The notes below the pieces were generated by a model. It ran no database searches. It saw only the letters and a list, made by a program, of their open reading frames with translations, and had not been told where the DNA came from. A program made the translations under genes and the position numbers. A stretch of 64,000 nt of DNA. Source: Hahella chejuensis KCTC 2396. Its GTDB lineage: Bacteria > Pseudomonadota > Gammaproteobacteria > Pseudomonadales > Oleiphilaceae. The DNA lies in assembly GCF_000012985.1 (NCBI RefSeq), contig NC_007645.1, positions 5,602,581-5,666,580 on the forward strand, in the 5' to 3' direction. Position 1 is the stretch's first letter, and every line of letters begins with the position of its first letter. Positions 16,819-25,706 of the stretch are shown here, in pieces.

Positions 16819-17826
16819 TCAGACATCCGCCAGAGTGGAGACCAGCACCGCCTTGATGGTGTGCATCCGGTTTTCCGCCTGATCGAACACAATAGATGCT
16901 TCCGACTCGAACACATCATCAGTGACTTCCACGCCGTTGTGCAGGCCATATTGCTCGAATATCTGCGCGCCCACCTTGGTCTCCGCGTTGTGGATCGCCG
17001 GCAGACAATGCATGAACTTCACACGGGGATTATTGGCCGCCGCCAACAAAGCGGCGTTCACTTGAAACGGCAGCAGCATGTTGATGCGCTCGCCCCACTT
17101 CTCCGGCGCTTCACCCATGGACACCCATACGTCCGTGTGTATGAAATCCACGCCGCGGACGGCTTCCCTTGGCTTATCGGTTAACGTCATGCGGGCGCCG
17201 GTGCGGGCGGCGATCTCCCGGCACTGCTCGATCAGTTCATCCTTGGGCCATAACTCACGGGGAGCGCCCAGTCGCACGTCCATGCCAAGCTGGCAGCCAA
17301 TGATCAGCAGGGAGTTGCCCATGTTGTTGCGGGCGTCGCCGACATAAGCGTATGAAATGTCATGCAGCGGCTTGTCGCTGAACTCACGCATGGTCATGAC
17401 GTCCGCCAGCATCTGCGTGGGATGGTATTCGTCGGTGAGGCCGTTATAAACCGGCACGCCGGCGTACTGCGCCAGCTCTTCCACAGTATGCTGATGGAAG
17501 CCGCGGTATTCAATGGCGTCATACATGCGCCCCAGCACCCGCGCGGTGTCTTTCATGGTTTCCTTGTGCCCGATCTGCGATCCGGTCGGGTCGATGTAGG
17601 TCACATGCGCACCCTGATCGTAGGCCGCCACTTCGAAAGCGCAACGCGTGCGAGTGGAGGTCTTCTCGAATATCAACGCAATGTTTTTACCCTGAAGATG
17701 CTGACGCTCAGTGCCGGTGTACTTGGCCCGCTTCAGGTCCCTGGCCAGATCCAGCAGAAATTTCAGTTGTTGGGGAGTGAAATCCAACATACTGAGAAGA
17801 CTGCGGTTATGAATGTTACGCGCCAT
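16819..17826 (-). CDS. arcB: Ornithine carbamoyltransferase, catabolic
   Basis: The product has 335 residues. The carbamoyl-phosphate site STRTR follows FEKT near residue 55, the HPTQ and DARNNMGNS motifs are present, and HCLPA binds ornithine near residue 272. It phosphorolyses citrulline to ornithine and carbamoyl phosphate. The operon position between arcA and arcC marks it as the catabolic rather than the biosynthetic enzyme. Confidence 0.96.
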   Translation of the reverse strand: MARNIHNRSLLSMLDFTPQQLKFLLDLARDLKRAKYTGTERQHLQGKNIALIFEKTSTRTRCAFEVAAYDQGAHVTYIDPTGSQIGHKETMKDTARVLGRMYDAIEYRGFHQHTVEELAQYAGVPVYNGLTDEYHPTQMLADVMTMREFSDKPLHDISYAYVGDARNNMGNSLLIIGCQLGMDVRLGAPRELWPKDELIEQCREIAARTGARMTLTDKPREAVRGVDFIHTDVWVSMGEAPEKWGERINMLLPFQVNAALLAAANNPRVKFMHCLPAIHNAETKVGAQIFEQYGLHNGVEVTDDVFESEASIVFDQAENRMHTIKAVLVSTLADV

Positions 17827-17859
17827 AAGAAATCTCCTTGTTAACTTGAAAATTAACGC

Positions 17860-19110
17860 CTAAACCGGATCGCGAATAATGGGGCAAGTCATGCAATGGC
17901 CGCCGCCTCTGCCGCGTCCCAATTCGCCGGCGGTGATGGTGATAACCTCCACGCCGGCTTTACGCAGCAAAGTATTGGTGTAGGTGTTGCAGTCATAGGC
18001 GATGACCACGCCCGGCTCCAGCGCCACCACGTTATTGCCGTCATCCCATTGCTCCCGCTCTTGTTCGTAGCTGTCGCCGCCAGTCTGCACCGTGCGCAGC
18101 CTGGGCAAACCCAGCGCTTCTCCAACCACATCTACAAAAGGGGCTTTTTCCGGGCGAATATCCAGACGTCCATCCGCGCCGTTATCGCCGGGCCGGATTG
18201 AAAAAGTGTCGATGCGGTTGACCACCTCTGGAAACACCGTCACCAAATCGCGATCGCAGAAAGTGAAAACCGTGTCCAGGTGCATGGCGGAACGCAGCTT
18301 GGGCAAGCCTGCGACGATGACTCTTTCCGCCGCGCCATGGCGGAACAGGGACTGCGCCACCAATGCAATCGCCTGTCGTGAAGTGCGCTCTCCCATACCG
18401 ATCAACACGACGCCATTGCCCACCGGCATAACATCGCCGCCTTCCAGCGTCGCCGCGCCGTGATCTTTTTCCGGATCGCCCCACCAGACTTCGAAGTCCG
18501 CATTAGCGAAGTCCAGATGAAATCGATAAATCGAGGCCGCCAGCAGGGTCTCCTGTCTGCGCGCTGGCCAGAACATCGGATTCAGGGTGACGCCGCCGTA
18601 AATCCAGCAACTGGTGTCACGGGTGAATATGGAATTGGGCAGCGGAGGAATCACGAATCCGGAGCGTCCCATAAACTCACGGAACAACGCCATTTCCCGG
18701 CTATCAAAATCTTCCGGCAGATCACCGCCGACCACGCCGCCCAGCAGTAGTTCAGCCAGAGACGCAGCAGACAGTTCGCTCATCCAGGCGCGCACGTCGT
18801 CCGCCAGCCCAACCCCCACGTTTTCGTCAGTGATTTTGCGATCCAGCAGCCACTGACGGGCGTCAGGCAGCGCCATGGTCTGCGCCAGCAAGTCATGCAT
18901 ATCCACGACCTCTACGCCGCGGTCCTGCATCTTGCTGATGAAGTCATAGTGGTCCCGCTTCGCCTGCTGCACCCAGATCACATCATCGTAAAGCAGTTCT
19001 TCGCAGTTGCCCGGCGTAAGGCGCAAATGCGCCAGCCCTGGACGACATACCATCACCTTGCGTAACTTGCCCACTTCCGAGAAAACACCCAGGCGCGTTG
19101 CAGCAGTCAT
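17860..19110 (-). CDS. arcA: Arginine deiminase
   Basis: The product has 416 residues, the normal length. It has FTRDTSCWI, the MGERTSRQA guanidine-binding region and the C-terminal [13 protein letters not shown] containing the nucleophilic cysteine. It hydrolyses arginine to citrulline and ammonia, generating alkali and feeding ATP synthesis under low oxygen. It is the second gene of arcDABC. Confidence 0.97.
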   Translation of the reverse strand: MTAATRLGVFSEVGKLRKVMVCRPGLAHLRLTPGNCEELLYDDVIWVQQAKRDHYDFISKMQDRGVEVVDMHDLLAQTMALPDARQWLLDRKITDENVGVGLADDVRAWMSELSAASLAELLLGGVVGGDLPEDFDSREMALFREFMGRSGFVIPPLPNSIFTRDTSCWIYGGVTLNPMFWPARRQETLLAASIYRFHLDFANADFEVWWGDPEKDHGAATLEGGDVMPVGNGVVLIGMGERTSRQAIALVAQSLFRHGAAERVIVAGLPKLRSAMHLDTVFTFCDRDLVTVFPEVVNRIDTFSIRPGDNGADGRLDIRPEKAPFVDVVGEALGLPRLRTVQTGGDSYEQEREQWDDGNNVVALEPGVVIAYDCNTYTNTLLRKAGVEVITITAGELGRGRGGGHCMTCPIIRDPV

Positions 19111-19170
19111 AGCCTTTCCTTCCTTCGTTTACCCATTGATTTGTAAAGGCGAACTCTATTGATCACGCCG

Positions 19171-20607
19171 CTACAGCGACAGATATCCCATATACAGCCC
19201 AGCTATTCCCGCCAGAGCCGCCATAATTAAGACAACCAGCACCCCGGTTTCAAGGGGAGTAAATACGCGTTCGCCCTGTTCTCTCCTGGCGATGGCGAAA
19301 ACCACCGCGCCCGGCGCATAAAGAATCGAGCTGAGCAGCAGGTATTTCACGCCACCTGCGTACACCAGCCAAAGGCTGTACAGCACGGCGACCAGCGCGA
19401 TGGCGAAGTCTTTTCCGCGCACGCGATCATTGTCGCCATAGGTTTCTCCCCGCAGACACAGCATCAAGGCATAAAACGCGGTCCAGAAATAAGGCAGCAG
19501 AATCATGGAAGAGCCGAGGTACAGCAGGTCCAGATAGGTGCCCGAAGAGTACAGAGTGATGATGAGAAACAGTTGAATCAGGCTGTTGCTGAGCCATAGC
19601 GCGCCCCGTGGCGAACCACGAGAATTGGTGCGCGCCAATGCCTTCGGCATAGCGCCGTCTTTCGCCGCGACGCAGAGAATCTCCGCGCTCAGCATCGTCC
19701 AGCTCAACAAAGCGCCGCACAATGAGATGATCAGGCCGACATTGATCAGCTTGGCCCCCCAGGCGCCGACGACCACTTCCAGCACGCCCGCCATGGAGGG
19801 GTTTTTCAATCCGGCCAGCTCTGCGCGACTGAGTATGCCCATGGACAGTACATTCACCATCACCAGCAGCGCGAGTACGCCGACAAAGCCAAGCACCGTC
19901 GCCTTGCCGACATCTGCGCGATTCTGCGCGCGGGATGAATAAACGCTGGCGCCTTCTATACCGATAAACACCCACACCGTCACCAGCATCATGTTGCGCA
20001 CCTGGTCCAGTACGGACCCCAGCGCAGGCTCCTCGCCGCCCCAGATGTCAATGCTGAACAGATCCGCCTTGAACCCCACCAGCGCCAGCACGACGAACAT
20101 AATCAAAGGCACAATTTTGGCGACAGTAGTGATAATGTTGATAAAAGCGGCCTGGCGCACGCCGGAGAGCACCATGGCGTGCACCAGCCAGAGCAATACG
20201 GACGCGCAGATCACAGCGGCGGGCGTATTACCCTCGCCGAAAACAGGAAAGAAAAATCCTAAAGAGCTGAACAGCAACACGAAATAACTGACGTTGCCAA
20301 TCCAGGCGCAAATCCAATATCCCCAGGCGGAGTTGAATCCCATATAAGCGCCGAAGCCCGCCTTGGCGTAGGCGTAAACTCCCGCGTCCAGTTCCGGTTT
20401 ACGTCGCGACAGCGTCTGAAACACAAACGCCAACGCCAGCATACCGACGCCGGTCACCAACCAGCCCAACAGCACAGCTCCGGCTCCGGCGCTCGTGGCG
20501 ATGTTCTGCGGTAACGAGAATATCCCCCCGCCGATCATCGACCCCACCACCAATGCGATCAACGCGCCAAGCCTCAGCCGTTGCGGCTGCTTATCCGACA
20601 CAGTCAT
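19171..20607 (-). CDS. arcD: Arginine/ornithine antiporter
   Basis: I start at the ATG at 20607 (MTVSDKQPQRLRLGALIALVVG), which has a GGGAGGGG ribosome site just upstream; the frame is open 19 codons further. The product has 478 residues with about 12-13 helices and the APC-superfamily N-terminal GSMIGGGIFSLPQN motif. It exchanges external arginine for ornithine across the inner membrane. It is first in the operon, followed by arcA 61 nt later. Confidence 0.94.
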   Translation of the reverse strand: MTVSDKQPQRLRLGALIALVVGSMIGGGIFSLPQNIATSAGAGAVLLGWLVTGVGMLALAFVFQTLSRRKPELDAGVYAYAKAGFGAYMGFNSAWGYWICAWIGNVSYFVLLFSSLGFFFPVFGEGNTPAAVICASVLLWLVHAMVLSGVRQAAFINIITTVAKIVPLIMFVVLALVGFKADLFSIDIWGGEEPALGSVLDQVRNMMLVTVWVFIGIEGASVYSSRAQNRADVGKATVLGFVGVLALLVMVNVLSMGILSRAELAGLKNPSMAGVLEVVVGAWGAKLINVGLIISLCGALLSWTMLSAEILCVAAKDGAMPKALARTNSRGSPRGALWLSNSLIQLFLIITLYSSGTYLDLLYLGSSMILLPYFWTAFYALMLCLRGETYGDNDRVRGKDFAIALVAVLYSLWLVYAGGVKYLLLSSILYAPGAVVFAIARREQGERVFTPLETGVLVVLIMAALAGIAGLYMGYLSL

Positions 20608-20688
20608 TAACCCCTCCCCCTCACGGGCATTAACCTCGCCAAGTGTGGCGACACCAATAGACACAAGCCAGCGCGACCCGCCGGCAAA

Positions 20689-20702
20689 TTGAGGCAGATC
20701 AT
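20689..20702. promoter_or_regulatory. Candidate ANR/FNR box for arcDABC
   Basis: TTGAGGCAGATCAT matches 8 of 10 defined bases of the FNR/ANR consensus TTGAT-N4-ATCAA, with the two mismatches placed symmetrically. Its centre lies about 88 bp before the arcD start. Oxygen-limited induction of arc operons by ANR is established in pseudomonads; here it is inferred. Confidence 0.45.
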
Positions 20703-20765
20703 ACGGATTTCGGAAACCCGATACAAAAACTCTATAAAATCAGGGGCGTGGGGTGTTTTTTATAC

Positions 20766-20794
20766 AAAAAAGCCCGTCACGGAAGGTGACGGGC
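20766..20794 (-). terminator. Intrinsic terminator of the CsbD-family gene
   Basis: A perfect 9-bp stem GCCCGTCAC/GTGACGGGC (20772-20780 and 20786-20794) with a 5-nt loop is followed on the minus strand by six T. It separates the CsbD-family gene from the downstream arc operon. Confidence 0.92.
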
Positions 20795-20856
20795 AAGCAT
20801 GTCTGGGGGCGCCGCGCTACTGCGCGGCCACAACCGGGGGGGCTGGGGGACGCCGG

Positions 20857-21054
20857 TTATAACTTCTTGGCGAAGTCGTCAACTTCACGCTCGGCCTGAT
20901 CTTTCGCCATGCCGTAACGCTCTTGAATACGGCCGGCAAGTTCGGTGCGGCGACCGCGGATAACATCGAGATCATCGTCCGTCAATTTGCCCCATTTCTG
21001 CTGGGCTTTACCTTTAAACTGATCCCATTTGCCTTCAATTTGGTCCCAATTCAT
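20857..21054 (-). CDS. CsbD family stress-response protein
   Basis: The true start is the ATG at 21054, preceded by AAGGAGA, giving 65 residues (MNWDQIEGKWDQFKGKAQQK...). The IEGKWDQFKGKAQQKWGKLTDDD pattern (split at residue 20) and the Glu/Lys/Asp-rich amphipathic composition are diagnostic of CsbD. These are small cytosolic proteins induced by general stress with no known catalytic role. It is monocistronic with its own terminator. Confidence 0.93.
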   Translation of the reverse strand: MNWDQIEGKWDQFKGKAQQKWGKLTDDDLDVIRGRRTELAGRIQERYGMAKDQAEREVDDFAKKL

Positions 21055-21382
21055 AGTCTTTCTCCTTAGCTGGTTCTCGAAAAACCGCTTTGCATATATC
21101 TCTGCAAAGCTCTCACCCCTACTACAGCAGAATGCGAGCCAACTCAATCTAATCTATTGATTTATATGAAAACAAACCAAAATAAGAGTAAAAAATAAGC
21201 GCCAATATTCAGTGCAGAAAAGGCGCTTTCTACAAAGCTGTTGTAAAAAATACGCCGGAAGTTCAGAGAGGCGAGATCATGAAACCTCGTTGCTTTCCTG
21301 TTCGATCAATTTGGCGCAATGCTTCATCAATAGCCAGCTTCCCGTTCCACCCACAATCACAGTGAAAGGAAGCATTTTATTA

Positions 21383-21411
21383 TTAATATGGCAATGATAT
21401 TGGCATGTTAA
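21383..21411. repeat. 29-bp near-palindrome, copy 2
   Basis: This is the exact inverted copy of 700-728, within a 31-base identity. It lies 16 nt past the stop of the gene at 21427. It folds into a long imperfect hairpin with a 3-nt loop. Confidence 0.8.
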
Positions 21412-21426
21412 CAATTCCGGTTCCGG

Positions 21427-21921
21427 CTATATTTCCATGCTTTGCATTGCGTTCGGAGCATACATCGGGGGAGGTAGCGGGGTAAATTCCAAGGTCGATT
21501 CCATATAGGCGGCGAAAGCTCTGTAAGGCGCTTCGAATACGCTGCTCAGGCAACATTCGCTGGTTGCCTGCAGGCCAAATTGGTCGTGAAAGCGTTTATC
21601 CGCACCTATATATATACGCCCCGGTCCATCGATAAACTGATCCGCCGTGATATCGACGATCAGCCCTTCCATTTCCAGCCAGGCGTGCGGCTCTTCGCCG
21701 CGCAGACCGCTGACGAAGGTCACATTGTCATAACCATGCGCCGTCAACCATGTACCGAGTATGTCGCTCGCCGCGCGGCAGGCGCAGCAGGGAAAGCGTC
21801 CCAAATAGATGTCGCTGATTTCCCGGCCATGGGCTTCAAATACGGTTCTGGCTTTACAAACTTGTTCTTTTAATTTTTCTAAGTTCACAGAAACCTCAAC
21901 AAGCGTTTGCAATAGAGTCAT
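21427..21921 (-). CDS. Hypothetical protein with transglutaminase-like Cys-His-Asp pattern
   Basis: The product is up to 164 residues from ATG 21921; a GTG at 21888 with GAGG upstream is an alternative start. The order of FPCCACRA (Cys 45/46/48), GEEPHAWLE (His 79) and GLIVDITADQF (Asp 90) is the spacing expected of a papain/transglutaminase-like fold (Cys, then His in HAWLE, then Asp in hhDhT). Such enzymes cleave or crosslink amide bonds. I recognise no named family. The gene is isolated, and its substrate and role are unknown. Confidence 0.55.
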   Translation of the reverse strand: MTLLQTLVEVSVNLEKLKEQVCKARTVFEAHGREISDIYLGRFPCCACRAASDILGTWLTAHGYDNVTFVSGLRGEEPHAWLEMEGLIVDITADQFIDGPGRIYIGADKRFHDQFGLQATSECCLSSVFEAPYRAFAAYMESTLEFTPLPPPMYAPNAMQSMEI

Positions 21922-22400
21922 TCAGCTTGCCAGCGGCTTTCCCATTCCTCCTTGAGGCCGACGCTTAGACGCTCTCAGTCAGCGCCCAGCCTCCGGAAAA
22001 GCCACGCTCCGTCGTCGCCTGTCCTTACCTCTGGTCAGACGCAACGCTCCATCAACATAACCTGACTCACCCTGTCATTCATCCCGTTTTCATGGGATTT
22101 TGCGAAAATGCGCTCTTCGTCATATTTATGCATATCGCGCCGATAAACCGCATCGAAAAACCACTGGAGACAAGCCCCGACATGGGCTGACGCGATCGTT
22201 TACAGACAAAGAGGACGGACTCTATGGATCTGCCGGATGAATAGTTTTGACCTCGGACAATAAAGCCTGCGTTAGGCCCGCGCCGAGAATATAACTTTGA
22301 CTCTCAATTGTTTTCCCAGGCCATATTCGTAAGAATATCCCCTTTTCCATTCGCACCGTCCGGACAGGCGCGTCATTTCCATTGCGCAGATGTTTCAGCC
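21922..22400. other. Intergenic region before the AAA+ operon
   Basis: This 479-bp spacer lies upstream of the three-ATPase operon. The frame of the first ATPase stays open from 22308, but the residues there look non-native. I searched for a sigma-54 GG-N10-GC element and found none with the right spacing. A TATAAC hexamer near 22290 is the only -10-like site. No RNA gene is seen. Confidence 0.4.
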
Positions 22401-25400
22401 ATGAGTAAACAGTTTAGTTTCCCCTTCTATAACACCATTCTCACCCACGAAAGCGGCGTCACACTCACCCTTCCAGGCAATATGACCGAAATTGCATGGC
22501 TGAACGCTCCCAGCGCCCATGTGGCCCGCCAGTTTCAAAAGCGTGCGCAGCGTAAACTACTGAAACAGGGCGAATATGTTGAGCTGCTGCACTATCTGCC
22601 GGAAGGCGAAACGGAAGTGCGTGAGGTGAAAGTCAAGGTCCCTGCCTCCAGAGAAGGCGGCTATACAGGACATGAGATCACGTTCGAGGCCGTAATCTGG
22701 CGCTTGCGCCAAGGGGAAATCCTCGGCGTGGTTCCAGCCTTGGCCGTCGCCTGCCTCTGCTGGGACGAAGAACAGATCATGCAGCGGGTCAGCGAATGCA
22801 TTCAGCTGGAAATGCTGCGTAATAAGCGCTTCGGCAGCGCACGCTCGCTGATCGCCTGTCAGTGGTATGCGCCCCCCAAAGTCGTGCGTGAGGAGGTGAT
22901 GCTGGAGTTCTACACGCCAGCCGAACTGGCGGACCTGCGTCGCCAGCAGGACGAGCCGGTGATCGCGAAAACCGCGCGGCGCATGCATCGCAGCCGCGCC
23001 AGCGTGTTTGGTCTGGACGCTTATGTCGACACGTTAAATCGCAACCTGCTGGGCGAGTTCCGCCAAAGCGTGCTGGTGGTTGGCCCCAGCGGCTGCGGCA
23101 AGACCGCGCTCATCAACGAGTTTGTGAAGCGCCACTTCACCGGCGTAAACAGCAACAAGATTCCCTGGCGCACCACCGCAGCGCAAATGCTGCAAGCTCT
23201 GACCCAACAGGGCGGCTGGCGTCACGCTCTGGGCCTGTGGGTGCGAGAAGCCCGCACCAACGGCGAAATCATATACCTGGGCAACCTCAGCGAACTATTT
23301 GAAGTTGGACAGTACCAGGGCAATAGCGTCAGTATCGCCGAAGCCCTGCGTGATCCACTATCCCGCAATGAAGTCACTCTCATCGCGGAAGTAACCGAAG
23401 AACAGTTGGCCGCCATTGATTTACGCGCTCCCGGCTACAGCCAGTTGTTCCATATCGTGCGTTTCACCGAACGCGGCGAGGAGGAGGAAAACCAGATCGC
23501 GCGGCAGGCCATTCAAGCCCAGGCCGACCTTTTCAATATTCGCATCGCCCCCAACGCCATTGAACGCATTATCCTGCTGCAACGCCGCTATGCGCCCTAT
23601 TCCGGCTATCCAGGCAAGATCATCCGCTTCTTTGAAAACATGATTCTGGCGGCCCGCAAAGACAATGGCGCCATCAGTGAGAATGAAGCCATATCCGCCT
23701 CTTGTGAAGAGAGCGGCATGCCGCGTTTTCTGGTGGACCATCAGGCGCGCCTGGACGCGGATAAAGTCCGCGAACATTTCCGTCGCCGCATCGTCGGTCA
23801 GACTCAGGCGGTGGAGGCTCTGGTGCGCGCCATCATTACCGTCAAAGCCGGTCTGGCGCCCCGCGGCAAACCCATAGCATCGCTGTTGTTTGTGGGCCCT
23901 ACCGGCGTCGGCAAAACGGAAATGGCGAAAACCCTGGCGCAGTTTATGTTCGGAGATGAGAAACGCCTGTTGCGCTTCGATATGAGCGAATACAGCGACC
24001 CTTACTCCGTCACCCGACTGACCGCCACCGGCGAGGCCAGTCTGGTGACCAAGGTGCGCCAGCAACCCTTCTCCGTATTGCTGTTCGACGAAATAGAAAA
24101 AGCCGACCCGGCGTTCTATGACCTGCTACTGCAGGTGCTGGGGGAAGGACGACTTACCGATGACCACGGCGAGTCCGCCAATTTTTGTAGCGCGCTGATT
24201 ATCATGACTTCCAATCTTGGCGCTCAGCAGTTCATGCAAAACAGCGTCGGCTTCAGCACGGAAGATAAAACTGACGCCGCCGCCCAACGCCATTTCGAAC
24301 AGACGGCGGCGAAATACTTCCGCCCGGAACTGTTCAACCGCATCGATCAGGTCGCGCCGTTCTTCGCCCTGACGCAAGCAGAACAAATGATCGTGCTGCA
24401 GAAAGAAATGCGTCGCTTACAGGGCGCCGCCGGGCTAAGCAATCGTCAGGTCAGTTTAAACTTTGAAGACCCGGTCTGGAGCCATCTGAACAACCTGCCC
24501 TCGGACCCGCGCTACGGCGCCCGCTCCGTGCAGCGGCTCTTGCGCAAGCATGTCACCGCCCACCTGGCGCCGGCGCTCAGCGCCCGCCCCCACGAAGATC
24601 CCCTGGAGATCACCGCCACCGTCAGCGCAGACGCACTGAGCTTCGACGCCCGCGTCACCCACCAGGAGAAACGCGCCAGAGGCTATTTCATGGAGCTGAC
24701 CGAGAAGGTCGCCGCCCATCGCCGCGATCTGCAGGCGCTGCAGGAAAGTCCCACCTGGATCTCCTGCCTCAGCGAGCTTGATCAGATGGACGCGCGCAAA
24801 CGTCGCAAGCGTAATTCGTTTTGGGAGGACCCGGAGCAAACCCGGCGCTATGGTGAGTTGTTCAACCTGCGCGAGGCGCTTACACAACGCATAGACGACG
24901 CCTACGCACTGGAAAATGAGTGCCTCGGGCAATTACTCGATCAACACAGCGCCATGCGCGCGGAAGACTATGAAGAGGCGTTGCGCGAACTACAGACGCG
25001 CTTTGACGACTTCCTGATCGAAATCGAGAGCACGCTCAACCCGCACTACAATCGACATCTTTTGTTCGTGTACGGCGGCCAGCCTCAACTCGACCGTCTG
25101 TCCCTGTGGTACGAACGCTGGTTCGAAAAATTAGACCATGACTACACCCGGGTATGGATCTATTTAGACCCCGACTTGGACGCCAATCCGATAACGGAGG
25201 CCGTCCCCCACGGCGAGTTTGTCGAGCTGGTGACGTTGCCGCCCTATAAAGTCAGTAAAGACATGCTCACTCAGGAAGAACTGCCTCTGATCGGTATGGG
25301 CTGGGTTTTATCCGGCGCCTGCGTGCAGTATTTCTGGCGTCATGACCACGGCAAAGTGGACTGGGCCACGGAAGAAGACAAAAACGCGCCGATGTACATC

Positions 25401-25706
25401 GATTTCAACGACGCCAAGCTGGACGAATATGAGGTTCCCGCCGGCATTCACCGCATGAAGTTTTACAAAGACATGAAAGCCCATCGCAAAGTCCGCGAGG
25501 AAGAGTATCAGGACGAACGCTTCGGCGATCCGCAGACCTATCAGGACCTTTTCGGGCATTCAGAGCGGGTCAAACACAAAGCCGCCCGCTCCCTGCAGGA
25601 AAAGCTGCTGGCCCGACTCGTCATCCGCCAGGAAAAGAAACCGGAAGACAAAAAGCGCGGCGCTAAATCCGCCTATGACGACGCCGCAGGAGGACTGCAG
25701 GAATGA
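22401..25706 (+). CDS. ClpA/ClpB-like double AAA+ ATPase with release-factor-like C-terminus (AAA+ 1)
   Basis: I start at ATG 22401 (MSKQFSFPFYN), giving 1101 residues. Order: an unfamiliar N-domain (1-200); AAA+ D1 with Walker A GPSGCGKT (228-235) but a broken Walker B (IIYLGN, 290-295) and no arginine finger; AAA+ D2 with GPTGVGKT (499-506), LLFDE (560-564), sensor TSN (603-605), FNRID and GARSVQRLL; then an extension (about 760-1020). The extension resembles the N-terminal half of RF1/RF2: FWEDPEQ near 807, an acidic helical hairpin, GGQPQLDRLSLWYERW near 892 and AGIHRMKF near 1014. D2 therefore drives ATP hydrolysis; the C-terminus may touch ribosomes or RNA. The gene overlaps the next one as ATGA. 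Confidence 0.8.
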   Translation: MSKQFSFPFYNTILTHESGVTLTLPGNMTEIAWLNAPSAHVARQFQKRAQRKLLKQGEYVELLHYLPEGETEVREVKVKVPASREGGYTGHEITFEAVIWRLRQGEILGVVPALAVACLCWDEEQIMQRVSECIQLEMLRNKRFGSARSLIACQWYAPPKVVREEVMLEFYTPAELADLRRQQDEPVIAKTARRMHRSRASVFGLDAYVDTLNRNLLGEFRQSVLVVGPSGCGKTALINEFVKRHFTGVNSNKIPWRTTAAQMLQALTQQGGWRHALGLWVREARTNGEIIYLGNLSELFEVGQYQGNSVSIAEALRDPLSRNEVTLIAEVTEEQLAAIDLRAPGYSQLFHIVRFTERGEEEENQIARQAIQAQADLFNIRIAPNAIERIILLQRRYAPYSGYPGKIIRFFENMILAARKDNGAISENEAISASCEESGMPRFLVDHQARLDADKVREHFRRRIVGQTQAVEALVRAIITVKAGLAPRGKPIASLLFVGPTGVGKTEMAKTLAQFMFGDEKRLLRFDMSEYSDPYSVTRLTATGEASLVTKVRQQPFSVLLFDEIEKADPAFYDLLLQVLGEGRLTDDHGESANFCSALIIMTSNLGAQQFMQNSVGFSTEDKTDAAAQRHFEQTAAKYFRPELFNRIDQVAPFFALTQAEQMIVLQKEMRRLQGAAGLSNRQVSLNFEDPVWSHLNNLPSDPRYGARSVQRLLRKHVTAHLAPALSARPHEDPLEITATVSADALSFDARVTHQEKRARGYFMELTEKVAAHRRDLQALQESPTWISCLSELDQMDARKRRKRNSFWEDPEQTRRYGELFNLREALTQRIDDAYALENECLGQLLDQHSAMRAEDYEEALRELQTRFDDFLIEIESTLNPHYNRHLLFVYGGQPQLDRLSLWYERWFEKLDHDYTRVWIYLDPDLDANPITEAVPHGEFVELVTLPPYKVSKDMLTQEELPLIGMGWVLSGACVQYFWRHDHGKVDWATEEDKNAPMYIDFNDAKLDEYEVPAGIHRMKFYKDMKAHRKVREEEYQDERFGDPQTYQDLFGHSERVKHKAARSLQEKLLARLVIRQEKKPEDKKRGAKSAYDDAAGGLQE

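Noticed and set aside
21922-22400. Sigma-54 promoter for the AAA+ trio, which would tie it to RtcR
   Set aside because: No GG-N10-GC element with a TGGC core was found; the closest candidates have wrong spacing.
24975-25090. GGQ tripeptide in the AAA+ 1 C-terminal region, suggesting active peptidyl-tRNA hydrolysis
   Set aside because: It aligns with the N-terminal GG landmark (GGTEAQ in RF2), not with the catalytic GAGGQHVN loop, whose surrounding motif is absent.
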